64,000 nucleotides of DNA from the NCBI GenBank assembly GCA_037176725.1, contig JAZBRS010000014.1, positions 72,708,501-72,772,500 of the forward strand. Direction: 5' to 3'. Under the pieces are notes generated by a model, which saw nothing but the letters and a program-made list of their open reading frames with translations, made no database searches and was not told the origin of the DNA. Of this stretch, positions 43,401-52,824 are shown piece by piece. A program made the position numbers and the translations under genes. This DNA is from Posidonia oceanica. Taxonomy: Eukaryota; Streptophyta; Magnoliopsida; Alismatales; Posidoniaceae. Within the stretch, counting starts at the first letter, position 1. Each line of letters begins with the position of its first letter.

Positions 43401-44783
43401 CTTGCAGATTGCTCTCGGGGATCTATTAGGGGAGGTCGGACTGATACCCCTGAGCGGTTTGGAGAGCAGCTTGAGGATTGGCGCTCGGGTGGTACGGCGC
43501 CCCTTTCTAGTGGCTCTGTAGAGACGGAGGCGGCATGGAAGACCTGGTTTGATTCTCAGTTTGGTCATTTGGTTACCTTGCACCGCGACGTCTTTTATGG
43601 TCGCTCCAACGTACTAATGGGCACTGGCCCTAGTGTGAGCATTGGCGACCTTCACCATGAGTTGGCGATCACCCACAGCCGTATTGAGGAACTGGTAAGC
43701 AATCCCCTTTACTTGTTTGTCTGCTTACGAGTCTCCCTTGTGTGCGCAGATGGACGCTTTAGACAGGATGGCTGAGGCATTTAGGACTCAGCAAGAGCAG
43801 CACTCCTCAAGAGTGGCGGAGCTGGTGTGGGAGAGGGATGAGCTCCTGTCCCAGATGGACGAGCTTCGGGCACGAGTGAGTCTAACTTTCCCTTTTTTAG
43901 CTGTTTGTGTCTGTTTCTGCTTGTCTAATTGTCTTCTCTGCTTTGATACAGGCCGAGGGTGCTTCGACGAGTGCAGAACTTGCCCCTACTGCCACTACAG
44001 GTCCAGCCCCTTCCCATGTCGAGGGCGTACTTGCCGAGGAGGTCCGGGCTCGCGATACAAAGGTACTACCATACTTTCTTGCTTTAAGTATTCGTAAATA
44101 CCTGTTCTCTAACTTGTAGGGTCTCATTGTGCAGATTCAGGCGATGATGGACCTGATTCATACACCTCCGTCCACTGGTCCCACTCAGAGCCAGCTGGAC
44201 GATGCCTTGGGTCGTGCTGAGGAGCTACAGGGATGCCTCAGCCAGGCGGAGCGTGAGCATGATAGCCGTGTCTGGGAGTTGGAGGCCCGTGTGGTTGCAT
44301 CTGACGTAGCCGTGGCTTGGGCTTAGTTTGAGGCTTCCTCCATGAGAAGGGTACTTTTGTTCTGCTTTAATACTTCGACTGTAGTTACTTTTTTTCAGTC
44401 TTTCTTTGCTGATAAACTGCTTTGACTCTTTGGTTTGCTGTTTCTTGTTGTAGTTGAGTGACTTGCGGGCATAGCAGATGCGGGATATGGAGGTGCTGTT
44501 GGTGTAGTTGGAGATGGTAGTCGCGACCGTTCTTCCTGACTCTGATGCAGCTGGTCTGATGCCGGCCCCTGTTGCTGCAGTTCTTGTGGGGTCAGGGCAT
44601 TCTAGGGCTTTGACAGCAGAGCAGATTTTGAGGGCCCGGTCTTCTCCTCATTTCGAGATGGTTCGTTCCATATTGAGGGCGTCTCGGGAGAGGAGCCAGA
44701 GCAGAGTGACGTCTTCTGTGGCGCAGCTTGCATCGAGGCCTCCAGGTGGCGGCCGTGAGGGTAGTGGTGAGTCTGGCCATTGA
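40427..44783 (+). pseudogene. PMD gene 2: plant mobile domain plus coiled-coil protein, nine exons, several stops
   Basis: Proposed exons: 40427-40572, 41895-42111, 42230-42883, 42961-43128, 43227-43694, 43750-43875, 43952-44062, 44120-44350, 44454-44783 (about 817 codons). All junctions are GT-AG and in phase. Exon 3 has the PMD core: GFGHFLEIMPFEIHLGLLVS, FSVGEMMITLEDVVRLVGLR, then GSAVLVYLISRL. Exon 4 starts TWIYEHFVHLRPG and exon 5 has QFGLRQVVP, both usual in this family. Exons 6-9 are Glu/Arg/Leu-rich and probably coiled coil. Stops: TAG 42013, 42788, 42881, 44324, 44472, 44505 and TGA 43362, where Gln, Trp or Arg is expected. Splice sites are intact, so decay is by point mutation only. 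Intron 1 (1.3 kb) holds a purine-rich repeat. Antisense to pol of element B. Confidence 0.78.
41360..41710 (+). repeat. Purine-rich degenerate tandem repeat in intron 1 of PMD gene 2
   Basis: AAAAGAGATGGATT, AAAAAGAAACATGG and TTTAAAAGATGG words recur every 15-30 bp. All are close variants of GATGGATTTAAAAGA. Confidence 0.8.
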
Positions 44784-46199
44784 GCTTGTACCTTTTTTTG
44801 TCAGAGTATGTACTTCCCTTTTGCCAGAGTCTACACTTGTGAATATTGATATGAAAGGGTTATTTTGTTTCGCTTTGTTTCCTGCACATACTTACTTTTC
44901 TTGTTAGTAATCAATGGGCATACCTTCCTTGGCGAAAAGATTTGGATAAGTTAACTAATTAATAAAAGAGAAGATATGTCACATGAAAAGGATTCAGGCT
45001 AAGTTGGTTGATTAACAAGGGGTATAACAGATGTTAATGCAAAGAGAGCATGCTTACTTTAAATGGGTGGAGGGAATTAATTTCTGGCCTCAGCTAAAGA
45101 GATGGGATCAGAGCCCAGTAGACGCCGATTATGAGTCATCCGTGGATGCTCTAAAGATCATTATGCGAGTAATGTCTTTGTTGAGAGAGCGCACCCAAGC
45201 TGTGAGACACGCTTGAGTAGGATGCTAACTCCGAATCCTAGTGAGTCGATGGTTGCATCATTGGCCAGATCAATTCCAGTTTTCCTACTTTACTAAGTTT
45301 TCACTTGTAGGCAGGTTGGATGTTTTGGTTTTTTCAGGTTTTGTAATTTTTTTTGGGTTATATGATTTTTTTTTTTTTTTGGATTTTGGGTTATATGATT
45401 TTTGGATTTTGGGTTATATGATTTTTTTTTTTGGGTTTTAGATTATATGATTTTTTTTTTTTTGGATTTTGGGTTATATGATTTTTTTTTGTTTTTTTTT
45501 TTTGGATTTTTGGATTATCTAATGGGGAAAGACGAGTACCTACCTTAAGCATTAGCCTCGGGGTTTGTTTTAACAGAATGAGTGGGCCTTACATTTGTGG
45601 GCGTGTCCCTTGGGTCATGCCTGTACCCTTTTAAAGACTTAGGTCCATATACCAATCCTTACTTGGGTTACTATTCCCTAGGCCTTTTCAGTCCTTGACC
45701 ACCTAGAAGTCGCTTACTCCTTGCCTGTTAGTGAGAGTAGAACAGGGGAAGTTTTAGGATATAGTGAACTCTCGGTTTTGGCTTAAGCCTAGATTCCCGC
45801 TTGCCTTTCTTTGGTCCCTAATGCGTCTTTCTAGGATTTATACTTGAGATGCATAGACAGCTTTTGCCATGCCCTTTTCGCTCTTTGGACAGCTCTTTGC
45901 TGACCTCTTTTAGTTGGACAGTTTCTTTTACTGCTTCCTTTCATTTGTTCCTTACTTGGACAGCTTCATTGTTGCCTTCTTTCCTCTCTGTTTGGGTGGG
46001 TTTTGCCGCTGTCTTTTCTTGACGCTTTCTGGATTTCATGGCAAGCAGTTCATATCCTAAGCCTCCACTCCGAGCCTACCTTTCCCTTACCTTCCCATGT
46101 AGTGTGTATGTGAAGACAGGACAAGGTATGGGTCCCCCCAGGTGTTCCTCTTCCTATTGGCTTTGGGAATCTCTCCCTTTTTCTGGTTTGGTGTTAGGC
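44784..46199. other. Region between PMD gene 2 and the end of B pol
   Basis: Convergent 3' ends of PMD gene 2 (plus) and pol (minus). It includes a T-rich repeat at 45345-45525 built on TTTTGGATTTTGGGTTATATGA. The rest is unremarkable and shows no domain. No coding function is assigned. Confidence 0.6.
45345..45525 (+). repeat. T-rich minisatellite (GGATTTTGGGTTATATGATT)
   Basis: Five to six copies of GGNTTTNGGNTTATATGATT separated by T-runs of 4-15 bases. Confidence 0.8.
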
Positions 46200-47783
46200 C
46201 CTAGGTCTCTTCAATGATATGGACATGCTGATCAAGGGTAGTACCTTTTCAGGTGCATTGCATTCCCTGGATATGCAGCAACCACTATGTAGGGTCCCTC
46301 CCAGTTTGGCTTTAACTTTCCCCTAAGGTGGGGCTTGTTGTAGGGTAACACTTCTTTAAGTACTAGATCACCAATTTTAAACTTGCGTTCGATTACTTTC
46401 TTCTGGTAAGCCTTGGTTAACCTTTGTTGGTAGACATGTGTGTGCTCGGCGGCTGCCAGCCGTTTCTCATCAGGGAGTTCTAAATGAAGGAGTAAGCCTT
46501 GCCTCTTCTCTTCTCTTCGGCAGACATTCTCCTATCAATCTTAACTCTTAATGAGGAGATCAGGATCTCGTATGGGACCACTGCTTCCATACCAAAGGCT
46601 AAAGCGTAGGGGGTTTGACCCGTTGTCGTCCTTATGGTGGTGCGGTATGCCCACAATGCATTAACAAGCTTATCTGACCAATCCGATCCCTTAGCGTCCT
46701 CTACCGTCTTTTTAATAATTTTGATTAAGGTTTTATTAGTAGCTTCTGCTTGACCGTTCCCTTGCGAGTAATACGGGGAAGAGTGGGTAGAGTGATACCA
46801 AATTTTTAGCATAACCGCTTGAACTCTTCTGAGATGAAGATTGGTCCGTTGTCCGCTACTAAGGCTTTAGGCACCCCGAACCTTGCGATGATGTTTCGTT
46901 GTACGAATCGGCACAAGGTTGTGGCCTTGATGTTGGCGAACGCCTCTGCTTCTGCCCATTTGGTGAAGTATTTCGTCGCCGTTAAGATGAAAGTGTTGCC
47001 CTTTCCTTGATGGATGGGTCCCACCACATCGAAGGCCCACATGGAGAAAGGCCACGGTGTTGATAAAGCGTGGAGCGCTGAAGCTGGAGCATGGATCTTG
47101 TTGGCATGCAGTTGGCAGCTCTTGCTTCGCTTGACTTTACTTGCGCAGTCGGCTTCCATTGTAGGCCAGTAGTACCCTCTTCTGATAATCATTTTAGCCA
47201 TGAACTGAGAGTTGGTGTGGCCCCCGCAGACTCCCTCGTGCATTTCTTTGAGAATCTCGGCTGACTCGAATGCATCCACACATCGGAGTTCGATCCTTAG
47301 GGGTGTTCTCCGAAAGAGTGTGTTGGCTCTGATGTAGTATTTTTTAGCCATTCTCCTCAGTGCTTCTCTATCCTTGAGAGTTGCATAGGCCGGGAAGGCG
47401 CGATCTTGTACATAGTTCTGTATGTCATAATACCACGGGTTGCCATCGTTGTTTACTTCTGTAGCTCCTTGATAATAGACCTCCGTGCATATTAAGTTCT
47501 CCTGGTTTAGTTCCTCTCTGAGTTCTTCAACCCATTCGGTGGTAGACCCTACAGTTGGAGTGCTGATTCTTCGCACCACGATGGATTGCTCGTTTATATC
47601 TGAGCTGAAGGGGAGCGAGGATGCCCATGAGGCCAATGAATCAACCAGGATGTTGTTGCTTCTAAGTGCGTGCACATATATAACCCTGTCAAACTTCTTT
47701 AGTAAGGCTTTAGCCAGGTTGCGGTATTCCTGTAGCTTTGGCGAGAGGGTCTTGTATTTGTTGAGAACTTGTCGTATGACAAG
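46200..47783 (-). pseudogene. B pol: integrase
   Basis: In pol order the zinc-binding HHCC block is MHEGVCGGHTNSQF ... DCASKVKRSKSC. The catalytic core has MWAFDVVGPI (first Asp), VADNGPIF (second Asp) and GNGQAEATNKT (Glu). The C-terminal part reads ELPDEKRLAAAEHTHVYQQR, then KFKIGDLVLK and a GPY block near 46280. A TAA with a frame change near 46806 separates core pieces, another frame change lies near 46490, and a TAG at about 47784 separates it from the second RNase H. The DDE triad itself is present. It would insert the DNA copy into the chromosome. Confidence 0.88.
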
Positions 47784-48560
47784 CTAGGAGTCCCCAACCA
47801 CTTTCAGTCTTCCTGCCCCTAGATCGAGAGCCATTTGGAGCCCTAGAATGAGTGCCTCATATTCTGCAATGTTATTACTCGCTGAGAAGAGTAGTTGGGC
47901 TGCAGCGGGGAGAACAATACCCTCCAGAGCGAGGAGTGTTGCCCTTATCCCGGCGCCCTGCGAATTAAGCTCTCCATCGAAATGGAGGGTCCATTCTCTG
48001 ATAAGTGGCATGACACTATTGATTGCCAGTATCTCCTCGTCTGGTAAATCTGTTGACACTGGCTGATACTCTGACACAGGTAGCCCGGCGAGTTGATCCA
48101 CGATAGCTTGCCCCTTGATCGCCTTCTGAGTGATGAATTGCAGGTCGAACTCAGTAAGGAGCATTTGCCATCGTGCTAGCCTTTCGGATAGTGCTGGTTT
48201 CTCAAACATGTACTTGATAAGGTCCATCTTGGCTAAGTAGCAGACTTTGTGTGCGAGAAAATAGTGCCTGAGCTTTTGTGAGGCCCATGCTAAGGCTAAG
48301 CAATGTCTCTCGATCTGGGAGTACTTCCTCTCGTATTCGATGAACGTTCTGCTGAGGTAATAAACCGCTTTCTCCTTCCTCCCAGTTTCGTCGTGTTGTG
48401 CAAGGACAACACCCATCGAGTTATCAGTAACGGCCAAGTAGAGTAGCAATGGCCTCTCGGGAACTGGAGCAGTCAGTACTGGAGGGTTGAGAAGGTAGAG
48501 CTTTAGCTCATCGAAAGCCTTCTGACAGGTATGATCCCACTTGAATTCTGCATCGCCTTT
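47784..48560 (-). pseudogene. B pol: RNase H and second (archaeal-type) RNase H
   Basis: The open piece 48770-47784 contains the gypsy RNase H (LYLAVTDNSMGVVLAQHDETG, KAVYYLSRTFIEYERKYSQI, ERHCLALAWASQKLRHY, GQAIVDQLAGLP). After a short acidic linker comes the second domain (WTLHFDGELNSQGAGI, NNIAEYEALILGLQMALDLG, LKVVGDS). The FDG/E/D layout of the second domain is that of the additional RNase H of Tat elements. It is open over both domains and stopped by TAG where GDSQLV is expected. Confidence 0.87.
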
Positions 48561-50029
48561 CAAGAGCTCATAGAATGGTCTACACTTTTCCACATGCTGA
48601 GAGATAAATCTTTGAATGAACTGTAGCCTACTATGAGTCCTTTGAGTTCCTTGATGTTCCTTGGCGATGGCATGGCTGTTATAGCTTTGGCTTTGGTGGG
48701 ATCCACTTCTATGCCCCTTTTGCTCACTATGAAGCCGAGCAGCTTCCCAGCAGTGACCCCGAAGACACACTTCTTGGGATTCATTCTGAGATTGTACTGG
48801 TTTGCTCTCCGGAGTACTCTTTCTAGTGCTTCAAAGTGTCCCTCTCTTGTTTTTGACTTTACTAACAGGTCATCCACATAGCATTCCATGCAATCATGTA
48901 TCATGTCGTGAAAGATTGCCATCATAGCCCTCTGATAGGTGGCTCCAGTGTTCTTTAACCCGAATGACATTACTACATAACAGTAGGTCCCCCATGGAGT
49001 GGTAAATGAGGTTTTCTCCTGATCTTCTTCTGCAAGTTTAATCTGGTTGTAACCGGAGAAACTGTCCATAAATGAGAGCATTTCATGGCCTGCAGTGTTG
49101 TCTATGAGGATGTCTATGTGTGGAAGAGGGAAATCGTCTTTTGGGCATGCTTCATTGAGGTTTCTCTAGTCAATGCACACGCGCACTTTGCCATCTTTCT
49201 TCATCACTGGAACTATGTTGGCAATCCATTTCGGATACACCACAACTCTGATGAACTTTGCCTTGTGTAGCTTGTCTATCTCTTCTTTGACTTTTAGAGC
49301 AAGGTTTGGACGTAGACGCCGGAGCTTCTGCTTCATTGTCTTAGCACATGGCTTGAGAGGGAGCCTGTGCTCCACCAGTAGTGAATCAAGCCCAGGCATT
49401 TCTCTGTAGGAGAAGGCCAGTACCTTCACATACTTCTTGAGTAGCTTTTCCATTCTGGTTCGTTCACCTGAGTTGAGGGCAAAGCTTATCCGAACTGGTC
49501 CTGGATCATCTTCGGTGCCCAGGTTGACTTCTTTTGTTTCTTCTACGGCAGCCTTGGTCTGCTCATCATACTTCTTCATCATTTCTTCGAAGATGGCAGG
49601 GTCTACCAATTCTTCATTTGGGTCCTCTTCCGTATCCACTAGTTCGAAGACTTCAAAGTTTCCAGTGTTTTCGCCGGTGATGTTTGACACTTCTTCAACC
49701 AGGAAGATGGCATGCGACGCGGCTAGCTCCCGTGGCAATGCTGTGGTATAGTGACACACTCTGACGGTTTGGGTGATCGGCTCCTTCCTGTTTTGGCCTG
49801 TGCACTTGGTAGAGTGATTAGATACCTTTTGCGAGGACAGGGTGGCGGCTAGGCCGTCCTTGCCTTGCCCTTGTTTACCTTCCCCACTACTAACTAAACT
49901 AGGAAGTAAATTATTGGAAAGTAAATCATGCGAAAACAAAATGCAGGAATTAAATGCAGGAAAGAAATTATTCACAAGGGTAGGGAGTCTGCCCCTAGGT
50001 TTGCCTCCGTGGTGAAGGTGGTTCGCCAT
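48561..50029 (-). pseudogene. B pol: reverse transcriptase with N-terminal extension
   Basis: The piece 50029-49166 carries an acidic extension, ALNSGERTRMEKLLKKYVKV, the KQKLRRLRP box and VVVYPKWIANIVPVMKKDGK, ending VCID and TAG where VCIDYRNLN is expected. The piece 49081-48560 continues with FMDSFSGYNQI, TPWGTYCYVVMSFGLKNTG, the catalytic YVDDLL (plus about 48865-48880) and GKLLGFIVSKRG. The single TAG (Tyr codon) interrupts otherwise intact RT fingers and palm. An AT-rich stretch at 49880-49985 might be the end of an intron, as in Ogre elements, but this is not shown. Confidence 0.88.
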
Positions 50030-50035
50030 TAGGCG

Positions 50036-50335
50036 GTCAGTCTGTGGCCCTGGCCCCTTCTTGCTTAGAGGGGCAAGGCCGTAGGTTGTGGGTGAGCTTG
50101 CAGATGAGGTCGGAGTCCTCTGCTTTAGCGTCTTTAGCAGGGGTTCCGGAGGAATCGCTTGCTCGGATGTCCAGAGGTCGGGGAGTCTAACCTATGGCCT
50201 TGGTCCCTTCTTGCTTTGGGGGACAAGGTCGTAGATCGTTGAAAAGACAGGTGAGCTCGCAGATAGGGCCGGAGTCCTCTACTTCAGCACCTTCAACGAA
50301 GGTTCTGGAGGAATCGCTTGCTTGGATGTCTGGAG
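50036..50335 (-). repeat. Tandem duplication of about 150 bp in the B linker
   Basis: The plus-strand stretches starting GGCCCCTTCTTGCTTAGAGG (about 50051) and GGTCCCTTCTTGCTTTGGGG (about 50200) match over their length, including GGAGGAATCGCTTGCT. On the minus strand both read I(R/Q)ASDSSxT...LRPCPxKQEGxxA. The copy nearer RT lies after the stop of the protease frame. Confidence 0.8.
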
Positions 50336-51330
50336 GTGAAGGAGCTTCTGGGGATGTGGGGAGAGCAGCAAGGACCTCTTCTATGCAAGGGGTTAATGCT
50401 CTTTCCTTGGGCTCTGTTGGGGCGTCGAGGATGATTGGAACTCCTTCTGGACAGGGAGAAGGAGTTAGTGCCGTCCCGGGATCTGTAAGAGTGCCGAGGA
50501 TGACGGGCTTAGAGGCTTTTGCAGCTGTTCTTGTTGTTGGGAAGTTGGGAACTGTGTCTGACACTTGCTTGTCGTGCATTTGTAGCCCGACTGATATGAA
50601 GTGGTTGGCAAGTGACCATGCCAGAGGTTTGGTTGGATCTGGTTGTCCAAGGTACCCTAGCCTGGTACGACTGCGCTCTTTGGGTGTTTCAAGCACGTCC
50701 CTCATTCCTTGTTCCAGGCGGCCAAGTCCTTTTCCCGGGGTGTACCCTATCTTGAGGAGGATCTCCCAAGGCCTTTTCATGTGGTCGGGGTAATCGTATT
50801 GATTTATGTCAATACTTTTGGGAGCAAAGACCTTCTTGACATTGTTTATGGCCTTGGCAGTTGAGTCCCTGATTAGTGGTGCTAGCGTGGTAGTTGGGAC
50901 TGTTAGCAGGTGGGCTTTAGCTTCCACTGGCTCGTCTCCCCGTATTTTGATGATTTTCCCTTGGTGAGGGAACTTCATGCATTGGTGGCGCAGGGAGGTG
51001 ACCGCCTTGATCTCTTCGATCCATTGGTGCCCTAAGATGAGCCGATATGAGATTGGGGCATCGACTATTATCAGTTCTGTCTCCATTTGGAGAGGGCCAA
51101 TGGTAATTTGGACAGTGATCTTTCCCAAGGCTGCTTTTTTAGTGTTGTCGTACCCTGATACAGTTAAGGCTGCTGGGCTTAGTTGAGATTCTGTTAGCCA
51201 AATTAACTGCAGGGTTTCCAGGGAGCATACATTTAAAGTTGCCCCAGTATCAACAAGCACACCAGAAAGTTTGTAAGTATTTATTACAATAGTGACACTT
51301 AAAGGTAGGGTCCTCCTTTCAGGGGAGCTA
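50187..51330 (-). pseudogene. B second retropepsin (canonical DTG)
   Basis: The open piece 51260-50187 (357 codons) begins in the protease: LVDTGATLNVCSLETLQLIW, GYDNTKKAALGKITVQITIGP, ELIIVDAPISYRLILGHQWI, then KFPHQGKIIKIRGDE. The catalytic DTG lies at plus 51243-51251. Upstream, in another frame, PERRTLPLSVTIVINTYKL extends the domain to about 51330, so there is one frameshift. A G-patch-like GYTPGKGLGRLEQG follows the protease. The remainder is Pro/Ala/Glu-rich linker towards RT. It would cut the Gag-Pol polyprotein. Confidence 0.85.
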
Positions 51331-51997
51331 ATTCAGAGTCGGTGAAGATGAATGTAGGCTCCATGAACACAGCAGCGGCGACGGCGGCCAGAGCTTCGGC
51401 GGGCATGTCCTCCAGTACCTAGGCTTTCTTCAACACCTTCATCAGGATATCCCGGTGCTTTTCTGAGGCTTTGATCAGCTTGTAGATGGAGATCTTTGCT
51501 TGTGTCTTTCTGAGCTGCTCTAGGATGTCGAAGGTGCCTTCTATCCTCCGGGGTATGTGGAACTCTTGCTGAGGTGGGGAGATGGCTTGTTCTACACTAG
51601 GCGGAGGTGGTGCAACTTGGTTGGAGATCCACCCGGTTCTTGTGATGGGGGCCTGCTGAGCCTGGTTGTGTTCTCCCTTGGCGTGGCTGGACTTAAGCAG
51701 AGACAGAGGTTTCCTGAGAAGAGACTGCCCCTGGTTTATGGGCGGCTGAAATGAGCTCAACAATGCGGTCCTCTGGATCTAGGTATACCCTTGGACTGTT
51801 TGACCATTAGTGAGCTGCTGTAATGCTTGGATACTTGGGGCTTCATCGTCCCCGTCATCGATCCAACCGCCTGTGCCATTCAGTGCTGGATCTCCTATGT
51901 GGAATCCCACCAGATAGGGTCCCCAGATCATTTCCAGGGTCGTTTCATGGTCTGCCTGGATGGTGATCATCTTGCCTTGGAACTTGAACTTTAAAAG
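51331..51997 (-). pseudogene. B linker between the two retropepsins
   Basis: Minus-strand pieces 51970-51779 and 51763-51419 carry MITIQADHETTLEMIWGPYL, a Gln/Pro-rich part, and RIEGTFDILEQLRKTQAKIS followed by YKLIKASEKHRDILMKVLKK. The last is the WDxLE(Q)L+K...ISI..LL..S..HR..L...L helix block that usually precedes the protease in Tat elements. D has its counterpart (ISIWDLKHTSSEHCEAFLRV). Single stops separate the pieces. Confidence 0.75.
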
Positions 51998-52435
51998 CTA
52001 GTGCGTCGGGGATGCAACTGCACATATTTCCGCTAGCCAAGTTCTTCCCAGGATCAATGGTTCTGCTAGTTCGCATTCCACCACCATGACCTTGGTAATG
52101 CTGGTGAGGGGGCCGAAGGTAATTGCCAGCTGAACTGTCCCTATCACCTCTATCTGGCTATTATCAAAGCCCTTGCAGAAGATCCTCTCCCGGGTGATCT
52201 CTTCTTCTTTGACATCCAGGTAGTCGAGTGCGTTCAGAGAGCACGCACTGCGACTAGTCGCTGTGTCCACAAGTATGCCAGGGAGGAGGTAGCCGTTGAC
52301 CTCTACTGTAATCACCAAAGGCCAGAGCTGTTTTTCTGGAGTGGGTAGCTCTGAGTCCTTGAAGACTATATTTCTCTGCTCGTATTCCTTGATGATCTTC
52401 CGGGCTAGTTCCAAGGGATCTATCCCACCACTCTG
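51998..52435 (-). pseudogene. B first retropepsin (degenerate DTA)
   Basis: The open piece 52414-51998 reads VFKDSELPTPEKQLWPLVIT, NGYLLPGILVDTATSRSACS, GFDNSQIEVIGTVQLAITFG and ELAEPLILGRTWLAEICAVA. It aligns along its whole length with the second retropepsin (LVDTG..., GYDN..., LILGHQWIEEI). The catalytic motif reads DTAT (plus 52259-52267) instead of DTG. It lies about 1.0 kb upstream of the second copy's DTG. A G-to-A change at the third position could weaken activity. Whether this domain ever acted alone or paired with the second is unknown. Confidence 0.82.
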
Positions 52436-52824
52436 TTATTGGGATTGACCCTCTCCCAGGAGGAAATTGAAGCACCTGAGGAGCTCTAGGTCATTCGCCT
52501 CGCTTTCTTCGTCTGGTATTACCTCTATTGGGAATTCCCATTCTATGGATCCCTGTTCAAAGTATGCCTCGACGTCATTGCTTTCCACGATGGAGGGAAC
52601 CGGCTCTGGCTCTGATTCGATTAGGCAGATGGTGACGGTCTTGGCCTCAGGTGGGTTGCCTTCTACCTCCAGGTGTGCTACCGGGTGATTAGGCAGGGGA
52701 TTCTGATGTATCTGTAGCTTGTGCTGTTCCGTCCTAGCCTCTTTTAGTCTGTCTTTGAGGGCCGACCACATTATTTCTCCCTTGTCATTTAGATCATATA
52801 TCTGATCTTTAAACACATAACATT
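52436..52824 (-). pseudogene. B gag, C-terminal end (after the solo-LTR insertion)
   Basis: From the insertion point the minus strand continues YVFKDQIYDLNDKGEI, which completes the zinc-knuckle block C-x2-H-x4-GH-x4-C of the part at 58677. An acidic tail follows (PEPVPSIVESNDVEAYFEQG) and a stop near 52434. The five bases ACATT (52820-52824) are the duplicated target. Confidence 0.8.

Noticed and set aside
38497..44783. Free-standing host genes between transposons
   Set aside because: Both PMD genes lie within the LTR and TSD borders of element B, share its modules and sit between its integrase and 3' PPT, so they are cargo of B.
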